Assembly (NCBI GenBank): GCA_963383645.1
Contig: OY726560.1
Coordinates: forward strand, 25,088,300-25,152,299
Length of the DNA stretch: 64,000 nucleotides
Source of the DNA: Muscardinus avellanarius
Lineage: Eukaryota; Chordata; Mammalia; Rodentia; Gliridae
Direction of reading: 5' to 3'
Under the pieces are notes generated by a model that worked only from the letters and a program-made list of their open reading frames with translations, was not told the DNA's origin and searched no databases. The translations under genes were made by a program, and so were the position numbers. Each line of letters starts with the position of its first letter. The first letter of the stretch is position 1. Positions 1 through 12,050 of this stretch are shown here, in pieces.

Positions 1-169
1 AGCTAACATGACTTGTTGCATAGTCAAATTGGCCCAGTATGGTTACTCTCCCTGCCTGGAATTTTCTTTTACATCATGTTCATCTAGCTTAAACATCACC
101 TACATGGGAAAGCCGTTGCCTATTTTGGACAATAGCTATTTTCAGCCTCTTTTCTTCTATGTGTTTATA

Positions 170-345
170 ACATTTATTTCATTTGTTCAATCAATAAATA
201 TTTATCATACACTTATTATGCATTGAGACAGATCCTAAGTTCTGCATACTCTAGTGATCTGTGTTCATAATCATTCAAATTCTTATTCACTTAACATCTA
301 TGGAGCATGTACCATCTGGCAGGCTTTGTGTTATGTACATCCTTG
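170..345 (-). mobile_element. L2/MIR-like fragments, antisense
   Basis: Two weak motifs: TTCAATCAATAAATATTTATC and CATCTATGGAGCATGTACC ATCTGGCAGGC, as in reversed L2 ends. Confidence 0.4.
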
Positions 346-1337
346 TGCATTGTAGGTACTTTTGCTTTTAATTGCTGTATTTTATAGATCGTGAAGTTTT
401 GAGCAGACTTTTAAGCCCTGGAGTGTAGGAGTAGTGTTTTATTTACTTTTTATGATCTGATACTAGTTGAGTGCCTGGTTCCTACATGGTGTGTTCTCAG
501 AATGTAATTGAATGAATGGATAAAAGGCAGGTAATCCTGCCAGTGGTGATAGGGAAAGGTCTGTGTGCCATTGTATTTTCAAGGGTAAGATTGGCTCTGA
601 CTGTGGTTATGCGACCCAGTTGATTCCATCAAAGGCAGATTCGGCCAAATTGGCTCTCCTCAGGCATAGAGATGTTTTCCCTCAATCAGATTATGTGCCA
701 TTTACCATATACTACTTGATGCCAAAGTATGCTCTCCTGATGAGCATGACATTTTATTTGCATGCACATAAGCAAGTTCAGAGTATTTAATTTGAAAGTG
801 CCACCCCACTAAGAAGGCATTTGTTTGTCTTTATTTAGATGCTTTGTTTGGATGGGCACATGGGGGTGATCTGGGACGTGGCAGACTGGAAGAGCTGATG
901 AAAGATGCTTTTCCCTTGAAGGCATTTGGGATGAAGAAATGTGACCTTTAATCACCCCCAGACCTCTTTGTGTTCTTGTTCCAGGATATTTCATGAGTAG
1001 AAACTCCCAGGCCTTCTCAATTCCTTGGTCTTGAATTTACATGTCTTTGCTGTTTGTGATGAGTTTACTGGTGCTTAGAAAAGAGTTTTCTGATGGTAGG
1101 AAGAATATGTTTGAGGGGAACCTGCAGAGATGAACCGTCTAAAAGATTGCTACCAATTAAGAAATAACTGTCAGCAGTTACTCAGGTAAACTTCAGCTAT
1201 CACCAGTCCATCAAGGTAACTTGATGATATTTTAAGGAACTGGCTTTATTTTTTATTCTCAATTTTCTAAAAAAATACTATAAATGTTGTGGATAGAGTA
1301 AGTGGCTCAATTTTCTGTGATGTAGAGTTACCTCAAA
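346..1337. other. Unassigned noncoding DNA
   Basis: Short frames at 563-790 and 809-994 (minus) have no recognisable content. A weak MIR/L2-like motif (GTTGAGTGCCTGGTTCC) lies near 465. Confidence 0.5.
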
Positions 1338-1403
1338 TCAGAGAAGAAGAAGGAGGAGGAGGAGGAGGAGAGGAAGAGGAGGGGAGGGGAGGAAGAGGAG
1401 GAG
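1338..1403 (+). repeat. Polypurine (GGA/GAA)n tract
   Basis: Uninterrupted purines built of AGAAGA, GGAGGA and GGGGA units. Confidence 0.9.
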
Positions 1404-1445
1404 AATTTTGATTCTCCTATTCAACTACTTTGCATGGTACCTCTA

Positions 1446-1664
1446 AATTTTTTTTTTTTTTTTGCCATACTGGGGATGGAGCCTAGGGGCATTCTACCTC
1501 TGAGCTCCACCCCCAGCCCTATTTTTTATTCTTTATTTTGAAACAGGGTCTTACTGAGTTGCAGAGGGCCTCACTAAGTAGCTGAGGCTGTCCAAAAACT
1601 GCAGTCCTCCTGTCTCAGCCTCCCGAATGCTGGGATTATAAGCATGTGCCATCACGCCTGGCTG
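1446..1664 (-). mobile_element. MEN-type dimeric SINE
   Basis: Starts with poly(T) and GGGGATGGAGCCTAGGGGC (ID-like half), then AAACAGGGTC and CTGGGATTATAAGCATG (B1-like half). Flanked by TGGTACCTCTA at 1435-1445 and 1665-1675. Confidence 0.9.
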
Positions 1665-1677
1665 TGGTACCTCTACT

Positions 1678-1679
<2 letters not shown>

Positions 1680-1738
<59 letters not shown>
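1680..1738. repeat. (TA)n microsatellite
   Basis: About 29 TA units, adjacent to the MEN copy at 1446-1664. Confidence 0.95.
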
Positions 1739-1739
<1 letters not shown>

Positions 1740-1741
<2 letters not shown>

Positions 1742-2704
1742 TTTCACAGGCTTCTTAGGTAAATACTTAATATAGGTAATGAAATAGAAAACCTAAAGAA
1801 AACACTGGGGGAGGGGGAGGAGGAAATGATTGATTTAATACAGTCCCAACACCATCCAAACATCACCCTCATTTTAAAGCACTGCCAGCAAAGAAGGCAG
1901 CCTCCTCTTGGAGGATTTTTTTTTTTCTTTTCAACTAATCAGGAAGAAAGGAATTTTCATGTAGTTTTTTGATTGAGGGCTTGTAATTTAAATGGAAGCT
2001 ACTGTTTTCAGGACCAACGGTACTACGAAGAAATTTCTCCTAGGTTTTAGTTCCATGAAGTTTGTAATGGCTTATATTTACGCCGGAGATTAACCTCTGC
2101 CCTGGTAGGTTTGTACTCTTTCCTTTTCTTTTATGCCAACTTTAATATCACACAGAAACACCTGAATCTAACCACAATATTAGGGGAGAAAGCAGACATT
2201 TATTCGTGTATACCCATAGATCCCTGAGAATGTTTTTCTTCTTTTATTCATATGAAAAGTGATTTATAACCAAACCAAGGGAAACCTCAAGTTACTAGTG
2301 TGGTGAGATTTATTATTGCTACCCAAAGTCAGGCAGGCTAGAAGGATTATATTTGGTTCTAAGGTTCATCCAAATCACTGTGGTTTGGAAATTACCTTAA
2401 ACTTGATTTTTTTTCTCTCTTTTTTTTTCTTTTTACTTAAACCAACATCTTACATTTACTCTGATCTGCAGGAGATAAGGTGATTTCAATAGAGTCATGG
2501 GTTTAAAATTTTGTGGCCTACTTAGACTAGCTCTTTTGTAGTTCCTAGAATTGGCCTGCAGAACTTGCTGTGTAACATTTTTAGTTTTCTGACTTTCCCC
2601 ACCCTGTTACTGAGATCTCAATATTTCAATATGCAGTTTCTTGGTTATGTCCAGTGCTTGTTCCCCAGGAAATCTGACCAAAGTTGAACAATTACTATTG
2701 CTGC
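1740..2704. other. Unassigned noncoding DNA
   Basis: AT-rich with short T and TC-rich runs at 1918 and 2408. No frame or repeat family recognised. Confidence 0.5.
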
Positions 2705-2940
2705 TTAGAAGACAATAATTATAATCCTGGATCTTGTATAGTGTTCTGGTTTGCAAGGCACTTTCACATAATTAAATTATTTGATCCTGTAAAAGCAGTT
2801 CTTTGAAGTTAGCAAGGTGGATATTATTATCTCCGTGTTATAGAGGAAACAGGTTCAAAGGGGTTAATGGGTTTGTCTGAGGTCAGATGATTAGTAAGAG
2901 GAAGAGCCAGGATGAGAGATTGCCAGGTCTCAGTTCCCAG
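2705..2940 (-). mobile_element. MIR SINE, antisense
   Basis: AAGGCACTTTCACATAATT, GTGTTATAGAGGAAACAGG, AGTAAGAGGAAGAGCCAGGAT follow the reverse MIR consensus. Confidence 0.75.
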
Positions 2941-3869
2941 CTCCCCACAAGTGCAGTGCTCCTCAAATCTGCTTTTCACTGGAACCTAAAAATTTGCTCT
3001 TAAGGGACAAAAAAAAAAAAAAAAAAAAAGTCATTGCATATTACCAGGAACAAAGCATCTACTCTTAAAACTACCTTAAAGATACTTACAAAGCAACAAA
3101 ACCAAACGGCAAGCTGCTCCAAAGAAGAACTGAACGTCTGAGGGCTGCACCTTCTGCTAGAATTAGTGAGGGAGAGTTTACTGTGACAACAGTTATTTCT
3201 TATGTATGTTATGTTTGAGTCCTCTTAAAAGCGGACACCAAGATAGAGCTAGACCCATCAGAAATCTGGCAGGGAAATGCATATGAAGGGAAATCAACAG
3301 AGAGATGGGCAGGGCCTTGGGAGTGGGATGCAGGTCTGACCTCTGGAGGGGGAGGGAAGTCAGGAGGGATGAAAGGCACTTACACACTGCAGCCCAGTTC
3401 CAAGAAAGTGTGCAGGCAGGCTCTGTGGGAGCGTTCGAGCCACATCTCCTGTAGAGGAGCCCTTCCTCTCACAGAGTGGGGATGTGCGAGTGCCTTTGCT
3501 GGGTTCAGTCACTGGCTCGGTGTAGCTGGTTGGAAATGTGGTCTCAGCGGCATGTGGTGGTGGATTCAGAGCACAGCGATTGGCAATAGTAAATTATATT
3601 CCCTGTGCCCAAAGACTAAGGGGTGCATTTTAATGCCACAACGTACACGTCATGGTACATTCACTTTCCACCTCTTCAAGATTAAGGGGTGAACAAAATG
3701 AGCAGAAAACATTGTAAGCAAAGTAAAGGAACACTGGGAATAAAACCAGATGCTCAGTGATCGCCATCAACAAACTCGGTTCTAATATAAGGGAAGTACT
3801 AGAAGGATTCTAGAAGGCTTTAATTTCTGTTTTTCAAAAGTTTTACTTGTGATCCTTTTTGATGACTAG
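2941..3869. other. Unassigned noncoding DNA
   Basis: A poly(A) run at 3009-3029 could be the tail of an old retroposed fragment. The 107-codon frame at 3369-3692 has no recognisable domain. Confidence 0.45.
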
Positions 3870-3975
3870 TTTTGTGCTCTCTGAGGACAAGTGTGGAAAC
3901 TATTCTTGTATTCCCAAGAGAAGCACAGTGCCTGGGCCGTGCTAAGTGTTCAGGAAATTATTGTCGAAGAAATGG
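3870..3975 (+). mobile_element. L2 3'-end fragment
   Basis: GCTCTCTGAGGACAAGTGTG, GTATTCCCAAGAGAAGCACAG, GTGCCTGGGCCGTGCTAAG follow the L2 3' consensus. Confidence 0.6.
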
Positions 3976-4699
3976 GTACTTGAAGTAACTGGATAAAGGA
4001 GAAGCATATTGTTTCTGAATGTTTTTCTTTTCTGCAGTATTTGAGCAATTTCCAAGGGTGTTTCCTTGTTAAGCTTATTAACAGCAGACTCTGCTAAGCT
4101 CTTAGGGTTGGGTACCCCTAAAAAGTCATTAAAACTAGTCTTCTCTGGTCTAAGGACCTTGGACCTGAAAACTTGGTGGCAGATTGGGTCTTAAGCAGCC
4201 CCTTCCTCTGATGCTACAGTCTGTAACTGTCATCTGAGGTTTATTTTTCTAAAGTGGGTGCTTGCTTGTTCTTTGCCTTCTTGCTAAGTAAAAGAAATAT
4301 TTATGATAGGAAGAAGAAGGAGATGGGAACTAGACACATAGATGAGGCCATTAACCTTTGTAAAGCCAACCAGAATTCACTACTTAAATAATTTGTTCAG
4401 GAATTTTGGGTTATCTCATTTGAATGGTATTCAAGTACCTGTTTCTGCCCAGGAGTCCTCTAATTCCCAAGGTCCTTGGGCACCTTTGAATCTTCTTTTC
4501 TCTCATATCCAATGAGTCATCAAGTACTGCCAATTCTTCTGTTGTATTATCTATGAAGATCCTTTTTTCCATTTTAGGAAACATTGCTTAAGAGCCCTGA
4601 CTGGTATGAATATTCTCAGAGGGGTTCCAGAATTTCCAGAAGCTTCTAGACATGTGCTTGGTTAGAAGTGTCATGTACTCTCTGACTTCAGTCTCAGAC
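3976..4699. other. Unassigned noncoding DNA
   Basis: No repeat, frame or motif recognised. Confidence 0.5.
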
Positions 4700-4840
4700 C
4701 TACTTCTTTCCAGCAGTGAGACTTTAACATGGACCGTTCACCCCCCTCAAGCTTCAATCATCTCATCTGTAAAATGGAATTGAGGGCACCTACTCCAGGA
4801 GATAATGCACGCAGCATAGAACTGCAGCAAGTACAGAGTG
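4700..4840 (+). mobile_element. MIR SINE
   Basis: ATCATCTCATCTGTAAAATGG and GGAGATAATGCACGCAGC match the MIR core. Short frames on both strands here are spurious. Confidence 0.75.
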
Positions 4841-5224
4841 ATGCTTTCTCCTGCCCCCAGGAGCTCCTGGAGCAGCCCATCTGGTTCATCTTCGAAAACG
4901 ACTATTTTAGTTTCATTCTCAAAGCAACTTCGTACAGACCAGGTGCTTAGATATCTCACGTGGACTGTGGCCAAAGAACTCACAGAGCAAATACTGAATT
5001 TATGAACCTGCCACTCAGTGTCCTTTACCAGCTGTTCTTTCTCTAACTTGCCAATGTTCTCTAGTATTTTCCTAAAGGAGCCTCCAGCTCTGGTTGAGCT
5101 ACCTGCTCCTGTGATTCCAAAATGGTGCAGCTCAATGGAAGAATGTCCCCGAGCTCAAACCCGAGTACTAAAAAAGAAAAAAGTAAAGGACAGAGATTAT
5201 GTTTTTGTTAGTATCAAATATAGC

Positions 5225-5805
5225 ACTTTTTGTTTTTAAGGTATAATGTAAATATAATAAAATGTACCTTTGTAAGCTCACAATTTTTATGTTTTTGGAC
5301 AAAAGTGTATCAGTTAATCACATGAAGAAATGGAATGCTTCCTCTGCTCCACACTCCTCTGTGGTCCTTTATAGCCAACCCCTCTACTCATAGCTTCTCC
5401 TTGGTGACCATTAAAAGATTTCCTGTCCCTATATCTTTGCCCTTTCCAGAAGGTCATAGACTTCCTCAAGTATATGCACTTGAGATTCATCCACACTGTA
5501 GTGTGTGTTACTAGTGTGAGCCTTTTCCTTGATGTCTAGTATTCCATTGTGTGGATATAGCGATTTGTTTATTCATCCCCAGTTGAAAGGCATTTGGGTT
5601 GTTTTCCACTCAGGGCAATTAAAAATAAGACTGCTATGAATATTTATGTACGTGTTTGTGTGTGATCCTAAGTTTTCATTTTACTGGTGTAAATAATTAG
5701 ATATGGTATCTCTGGTTCATATGACAAACGGTATTTTAAGACATTTTCCAGGGCAGCTTTGACATTTTTTCCTTCCACCAGTAGCAAGTAAGAGTTTAGC
5801 CACTC
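5225..5805 (-). mobile_element. Old antisense L1 3' region (L1M type)
   Basis: Plus-strand text parallels ancient L1 tails read backward: GAGATTCATCCACACTGTAG, AGTATTCCATTGTGTGGATA, TTGTTTATTCATCCCCAGTTG, GGCATTTGGGTTGTTTTCCA, AAGACTGCTATGAATATTTATG. More diverged than the other L1 copies in the window. Confidence 0.75.
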
Positions 5806-5954
5806 TACATGATGTGAAGAGAGCACTGTTCCCGCCATAAGCACTCAGCGTTGTTACAGGAATGTAGTCCTTGCCTTTTGCACTAGTTCCAGGACTCTTG
5901 CTCTATTCATTCTTTCAACAACTTTTATAAATTAACTAATTCTCAATGTGACTC

Positions 5955-6120
5955 AATATCTGTCTGTTCATCTATCTATCTGTCATCTATCCATCTATCA
6001 TCTATCATATAGGCTTTATGTTCCATTCAAAGCAAAACTTAAAAGCCAGACAAGCTGTGTGTACGTGCATGTGTGTGTGCATGTATATGTGTGTGTGTGC
6101 GTGTGTGTGTGTGTGTGTAT
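5955..6120 (+). repeat. Compound (ATCT)n and (TG)n microsatellite
   Basis: Imperfect ATCT units at 5958-6010 and imperfect TG repeat at 6058-6118. Confidence 0.9.
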
Positions 6121-6258
6121 GGAGAGAATGGAGACTTATACTTCCTCAGTTTCTAGTGAGTGAAGAGCTCCTCTGATTGGCACCAGTTAGGTTGGTGGCA
6201 GCCTGCGGAGCCCACTCGGCTCTAGCCCTGCATTTCTCTGGTTGACATTTAGGATTTT

Positions 6259-6483
6259 TTCTTTTTCTTTTTTTTTTTTTTTTGGTAGTACTGGGGGTGG
6301 AACCCAGAGGCTTTCTACCTCCGGGCTATGCTCCCAGACCTATTTTATATTTTATTTGGAAACAGGGTCTCACTAAGTTGCTGAGAGCCTCACTAAGTAT
6401 CTGAGGCTGGCTTCAAAACTGTGCAATCCTCCTGTTTCAGCCTCCCAAGTGCTGGGATTACAAGTGTGCGCCACCACACCAGG
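6259..6483 (-). mobile_element. MEN-type dimeric SINE
   Basis: Poly(T), GGTAGTACTGGGGGTGG, linker TATTTTATATTTTATTTGG, B1-like half ending GTGCGCCACCACACCAGG. Target-site duplication TGACATTTAGGATTTT, 16 bp, at 6243-6258 and 6484-6499. Confidence 0.93.
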
Positions 6484-6499
6484 TGACATTTAGGATTTT

Positions 6500-8683
6500 C
6501 TATGAGCACTTTGTGTTCTCGGAAAACCCAATAACTGCAGTGAGAACCCAATAACACTGTAGGTTCTAGAAGAATCCAGTAACTGCAGTGACAGGAAGTG
6601 GGGCAGAGAGAGGTGAACGACGAAGTCCTAACCAGGAGCTAACAAAGGGCTGCAGCTCAGGAGAAATGTGGAACTGAGATAACGAAGAACTTCTAATAAG
6701 GTTTCATGGGAAACGAAATTTTCAAGAAGCCGTACTCTGAAGAGGACGTTGAAAATGACAGAGCTTCCTGGATTTGAGAGCTTTTACTATTCTGCTGAAG
6801 TGGGTTGTGAAGTCTGGAGAGGGCAATTTACTCTTATTTGTAGCTAAGAGCTGAACACACATACACATATTCATAGAAAACTAGAACAACTTCATTCAAG
6901 AAAGGGTGATAGGTAGGCCCAAATCACTAGTAGAAAATTTATAAAAACCAAAGGCAAAATGAAATTGAAAAGAAAACATATCTTTCCTTTCTTTGCCTGC
7001 AACTCTTTCGGTAGTCTTGAATGCTGTTCTCTCTGTTTTTGTCCTGTCAACCATTCAACCATGAAAAAAGTAAGTATTCCAGCAAAAAGAGGCTAAAAAA
7101 TATTTCTTTTAAAAATTCAATTGGAGTAAATGTGGTTGGAATGGTTTAGTGGACAGAACTTTGAGTAGGGTTTAGAGAACCTGAGGACTACATCAGGATT
7201 TCTGTCAACCTATCCCGCAACTTTAAGAAGCCACTTATTAATCTTTCTGTACCTCAGTTTCTTTATGAATGAAATAAAAGCATCTCAGTATAAGACTTCT
7301 ATGGATTTTCTGAGTGATAAAATCCTATGATTCTGAAGTATAAAGAGAAAGCAAATGAGAAATTACCTTTTAAAAAATACCTTGCTCCAATTAGGGGGTA
7401 GAGACATAGGGCTAGGTGACCCTACTTTCTATAGTGTAAGGTGACGCACATCCACTTGTGAGGACCATCTCTTTAAGTTGTTTAAAAATTCTGATGCATA
7501 TTTTATGGATATATTCGAACTGTAAATCTTTGAAGCTGTTTTCCAAAGAACTTTCAGGTCTTTATTGTTGAATGCAAGCAGATCGGCCAAGGAAAACCAC
7601 AACACAAGCGTCTTGAGATGCTGGCTGGACCGCTGGGCCCAAACTGTCTTCCATTTTCATTACAACAGTCTTAAAAACAGATGTACCCAACAGGAACTTA
7701 AATTTCTTCTCTTTTTCATGGCCTTATATGTTCATTGAATCACAGGAGTATTTGGCATTTCCCATTCGCTCTGATTTGATTGGCTGCTTCTTCCACTTGG
7801 ATGTTTCCCCACCTGTGAATGAGGAGAAACTGAAGCTCCTGATACGAGAAAGGTCAAGATAGCACTGAATTCCAGGAAGAAAGGGTGTCGGGAGGAGTTG
7901 ATGACAGAGTTGCATTAATCGCTATTACTCTCGGAGACTTTCCTTCCCCTTTGCTTGGACGAAAGCTACAGAGGCAAGAGTGTGGGGAGCAGATCAGCAG
8001 GTTCAGATGCGGAGCCTCTGTGAGTAGCACTGTGATGATGGAGTGGGAAGACTCCCTTTTAGTAGGAAAAGTACTGTAATGCTGGGCATTGTTATCCCTT
8101 GTGTTGACATCACAGGCAGAGGTGTACCGTGATGGAAAGGGAAATGGGGAATGACTCATTTCCATTTAGAGGCTGCTTAGGACTTAGAGTTCACGTCATG
8201 ATAAAGCAAGGGGAACAGGGATGAAAGGCTCTTTCACTTGTAACAGTTTAGATGCCATTTTGCTGTAGGCAGACTGATCAAATCAACCCCTAAATAAGAG
8301 ATATGTCCTTTTACTGAACAACACTGGCAAAATCAAATGAGGGAGATGACATAAGAATAGTAGTCATTTTCTATATGTGAAAATAAAAATAGAGTTTAAA
8401 TATACTCACCACAGAACTGATAACTCTGTAAGGTAATATATATGGTAGCAAGCTAGATTCAGCTATTTCATAGGGTGTGTATGTGGGTGTGTGGAGTGTA
8501 TCTCAAAACGTCATTTTATACATTATAAGCAAATGTAATTTCATCCATTTATTAAAATCAAGGTTAGTGTTTGCTATGTGGCCCTTTAAAGAAAAAGTGA
8601 ATGATCCCTGATTTGCAATATGAGAGATAAGTCACTAGCTTTCAGCTTTTTTAAATTGGTAAAACCCATAATTTTTTGGTACC
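6500..8683. other. Unassigned noncoding DNA with short local repeat
   Basis: CCAATAACTGCAGTGA near 6528 recurs as CCAGTAACTGCAGTGA near 6576. A MIR-like fragment lies at 7195-7340. Frames at 7854-8165 are unrecognised. Confidence 0.45.
7195..7340 (+). mobile_element. MIR SINE, diverged
   Basis: AGAAGCCACTTATTAATC and CTGTACCTCAGTTTCTTTATG resemble the MIR core. Confidence 0.55.
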
Positions 8684-8695
8684 AAATCTTATGCA

Positions 8696-8896
8696 GAAGC
8701 CAGGCGTGGTGGCGCACGATTGTAATCCCTGTGCTTAGGAGGCGGAAACAGGAGGATTGCGCAGGTTCGAAGCCAGCTGTGCTGGCTTAAGAGACCCTGT
8801 TTCCAAATAAAAAAATATAAAAATAGGTCTGGGAGTGTAGCCTGGAGATAGAAGGGCTTCAAGGAACCTCAGTACCACCAAAAAAATTAATAAAAT
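8696..8896 (+). mobile_element. MEN-type SINE, CTGGCTTAAGAGACC subfamily
   Basis: GCCAGGCGTGGTGGCGCACG opening, GCTGGCTTAAGAGACCC, linker AAAAATATAAAAATAGG, right half ending CCTCAGTACCACC. Target-site duplication AAATCTTATGCA at 8684-8695 and 8897-8908. Confidence 0.93.
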
Positions 8897-8908
8897 AAAT
8901 CTTATGCA

Positions 8909-9787
8909 AAACATCTATATATGAAACAAACGAAATCAAAGTTTCTATGGTTGAAGTAGTTGACACACAGGACTCTAGTGTGAAAAGTCTTTGAAGAAAC
9001 CATCTGTAAAGAATTTTACAGCTCTGGAACTATACACAACTATACACATAGTTTCTAATTTTAAACATATATGCAAGAAGTAGAATTCAGTGATAGATTT
9101 ACCTCATTTCCAATTTCCCATTCTCAGGCTGGGGCAAGGTTTCATTTGTCTTCAAGCCAATTCCAGTTTGTGGCACTGTTAGTAACTGCGGTGATTCTAC
9201 AGCATGATGTATGCTGTGTGGCAAGTCTTTCAAGCCTTTGTGTTTCTTGGAAAACTTTTGTATACCGATAAAAGAGAAACTGAAGCTACACTTTTAAAAC
9301 AGACCCTGAGGGTAGCATCTATCAAAGCATAATGTCTCGATGGCTACATGCAAGTTTTCTTTTCAAAGCATGGACCAATGGGCAAATTGTTTATTTCCAT
9401 ATACTTTAAGCCAGTTTCTCTGATGACAGAGGCAGCAAAGGAATTGGATGTGGTCTAACAGCATAATAAAATCCAATTCAGTTAGTGTTTATGGCATGCC
9501 CAAGGGCGCTGGCTATTGTGTTAGACAAGATAAAAACCTCTGCGGTGCTGGTTTTTTCATTAGTGTGCTTCTAAGGCCTGCTCTGCCTTCCCAAATAACT
9601 TGGAAATTTTCAGTTCATTGGAGAAAGTACCCAGCGAAGGACATGTCCTTGTCCCTTGACTTTTTAGTGTGCAAAGAAACAAAGATGCTAATGAGATGAG
9701 ATGGGGGTAGAGGAAAGGAATTAATAGCTATGGACTCTTTATTAAGTGTCCTGTGCTACAGTCTTTTAAAAACTTTTCTCTCACAAA
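8909..9787. other. Unassigned noncoding DNA
   Basis: Frames at 9071-9271 and 9448-9699 match nothing I know and show no coding signature. Confidence 0.5.
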
Positions 9788-9987
9788 GCCGGGTGTAATG
9801 ACACACGCTTGTAATCCCAGCATTCAGGAGGCTGAGACAGGAGGATACCGGTTTGTGAGCAGCCTTAGCTACTTAGTGAGGCCCTTTGCAACTCAGTGGA
9901 ACACTGTTTCAAAATAAAGAATAAAAAATAGGGCTGGGGGTTGCAGCTCGGTGGTAGAATGCCCCTGGGTTTCATCCCCACTACCGC

Positions 9988-10014
<27 letters not shown>
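9788..10014 (+). mobile_element. MEN-type dimeric SINE
   Basis: GCCGGGTGTAATGACACACG opening, linker AAATAAAGAATAAAAAATAG, GGGCTGGGGGTTGCAGCTC, and a long poly(A) tail. Confidence 0.92.
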
Positions 10015-10019
<5 letters not shown>

Positions 10020-10393
10020 TTATTCCTCACAACAATTTAGAGGGAGAGATCTTAAGTTATATAAATGTGAAAAAAGTAAATTCCTGAAGTCACAAAACAG
10101 ATAAAAGGTAGGACAGCTTTTCTAAGTCAGGATGCTGAAAGGATCAAGTTGTACCATCCAGGAACTCTGCTTCAAATTCCTGACAAACGCACCACACACT
10201 CACAGAAATGTTCAGATGCACAAATCTATGTAAAATCACAGAAACATTGGAATTGCCATTACAAATGCATAGGACAGAAATGCTTTGCATAGTAAGTGAC
10301 CCATATAATTGGGGAAACGATCTTGATCCAAATAGATAATAGGGAATTGTCTTAGCAAAGGATCCAGAAAAAAATATATCCTGCCCTTAAGAC
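10015..10393. other. Unassigned noncoding DNA
   Basis: AT-rich; nothing recognised. Confidence 0.5.
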
Positions 10394-10731
10394 CAGGGGT
10401 CGACAAACATAGTTGGTGAAGGGAAACAATAGTGAATATTTTAGGCTTTGCAGTTCACACAAATCTCTGTCATGGCTATTTGACTGTGCCCTTGTAGCAC
10501 CAAAGCAGCCACAGCAAAATGCAAACAAACACATGTGGCTAGGTCCCAGTGACATTTTGGGCATGAGCGGAATTTCATATAATATTAACATGTCATAAAA
10601 TTCTTTAGATTTTACCTGAACTATTAAAAAATGCAAAATCCATTACTAGTTCACAGGCCATCCCTCTACAACTGGCAGGTTAAATGTGGGCTTTTGACTT
10701 GGACTTGGCCCACTGCTTACCAAACCATGCT
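10394..10731 (+). mobile_element. hAT-type (Charlie-like) non-autonomous DNA transposon fossil
   Basis: Opens CAGGGGTCGACAAAC, then ATATTTTAGGCTTTGCAG, TCTGTCATGGCTATTTGACT and CAAAGCAGCCACAGC, a well-known mammalian non-autonomous hAT consensus. It ends in a decayed inverted copy of the opening (GCTTACCAAACCATG). I do not assign a subfamily. Confidence 0.7.
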
Positions 10732-10737
10732 TCAAGA

Positions 10738-10856
10738 CAGTGGTTCCCAAATATTGTGCAAAAATCGACTAAAAGTGGGTTCCCAGATTTAATTTCTAAA
10801 GGTTCTGATTTAGTAGGTCTAAGGTCTAGAATATGTATATTTCAAAAATCCTATGG
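10738..10856 (+). mobile_element. MER5A-like hAT fossil
   Basis: CAGTGGTTCCCAAATATTG opening and GGTTCTGATTTAGTAGGTCT match the MER5A pattern; the right end is lost. Confidence 0.7.
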
Positions 10857-10930
10857 ATGATTCTTTGGCTATATCAGCCAGGGTTTCAAGTGGAAATAGA
10901 AGGCACACTAAAATTAAAATAATTTATAGA

Positions 10931-11365
10931 GCTGTACATGGTGGTTCACATCTGAAATCCCAGTACTTGGTGAGGCTGAGAAAAGAGGATCACAGGCATG
11001 TGGCCAGTCTCAGCCACTTAGCAAGGCTCTCAGAAACTTAATGAGATATTGTTTTAAAATAAAAAATAGCCGGGCGTGGTGGCGCACGCTTGTAATCCCC
11101 GCACTTGGGAGGCAGAGACTGGAGCATCGCGCTGGTTTGAAGTCAGCCGCACTGGCTTAAGAGACCCTGTTTCCAAATAAAAATATAAAAATAGATCTGG
11201 GAGTGTAGCCCGGAGGTAGAAGGGCTTCCAGGAACCCCAGTACCACCAATAAATAAACAAATAAATAAAAATAAAAATAAAAATAAAAATAAAATAAGAT
11301 GGAAGTATTTGGCTTGGAGGTAGGCTGGCCCTGGGTTCAATATCCAGTACCATAACAAAAACAAC
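10931..11365 (+). mobile_element. Older MEN SINE split by a younger one
   Basis: Left half 10931-11068 ends in the linker AAAATAAAAAATAG. Its right half resumes at about 11290 and ends CCTGGGTTCAATATCCAGTA. Between them lies another complete MEN copy. Confidence 0.8.
11069..11289 (+). mobile_element. Younger MEN SINE nested in an older one
   Basis: GCCGGGCGTGGTGGCGCACG, CTGGCTTAAGAGACCC, TCTGGGAGTGTAGCCCGG, CAGGAACCCCAGTACCACC, then an (AAATA)n-like tail. It sits exactly in the A-rich linker of the older copy, a preferred target for L1 machinery. Confidence 0.9.
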
Positions 11366-11821
11366 AAACTTATATAGTGTTGTTTTTATGTGAGCACCAA
11401 TGAGAAAAATCTGAGTGGAGTCATGAGAGACAATGCAGAAAGGCAGAGCTAACAGCGGAAGAGCTGCCATTTCACGTCAGATGGAGTGAGGAGAAGGAAG
11501 TGTCATCAGAATTCAGAAGAAGAGAGGATTGTTGGAGAAGTCCACCTGGAGATGTTTCTCTGACGGTGAGGGGACCACTCATCCAAGCTGACTTTTCAAG
11601 AGGAGAACCAGAAGAAGAAATACATGCTCACTTTGCTTTCTTCTCTCTCTCCTGCTCAGTCTCCTAAGGGGCCCTCATTGGCCAAAGCTCCTCAGAAACC
11701 AAGAAGCATGGGGTCCTGTTGATTTTTTTTCCCTACTGCTAGAGTATGGAACCTACTTTCCAACTTCCTTGAGCAAGGCAGGGTGGAGAAAGCTAGAGAG
11801 TGTATCTGAAGGAGCAAACAA
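11366..11821. other. Unassigned noncoding DNA
   Basis: Purine-rich near 11400-11620; nothing recognised. Confidence 0.5.
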
Positions 11822-11835
11822 AAGACAAATTGAAG

Positions 11836-12036
11836 CCAGGCGTGGTGGCGCACGTTTGTAATCCCAGCATTCAGAGCATCGCAGTTCGTGGACAGTCTCA
11901 GCTACTTAGGAGGCCCTTCCCAACTCAGTAAGATCCTGTTTCAGAAACTAAAACGACTAAAAGACTAAAAGATAGGGCTAGAGGTGTAGCTCAGAGGTAG
12001 AATATCCTAGCTTCCACCCCCAATACTGGAAAAAAT
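11836..12036 (+). mobile_element. MEN-type dimeric SINE
   Basis: CCAGGCGTGGTGGCGCACG opening, a shortened left half, linker with ACTAAAA repeats, GTAGCTCAGAGGTAGAAT. Target-site duplication AAGACAAATTGAAG at 11822-11835 and 12037-12050. Confidence 0.92.
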
Positions 12037-12050
12037 AAGACAAATTGAAG

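Noticed and set aside
4729..4983. Possible short coding exon
   Set aside because: The first half is a MIR SINE, and both strands are open.
11054..11470. 138-codon minus-strand frame
   Set aside because: Antisense through the nested MEN copies. Similar short peptides recur at 53499-53783 and 59588-59901 for the same reason.
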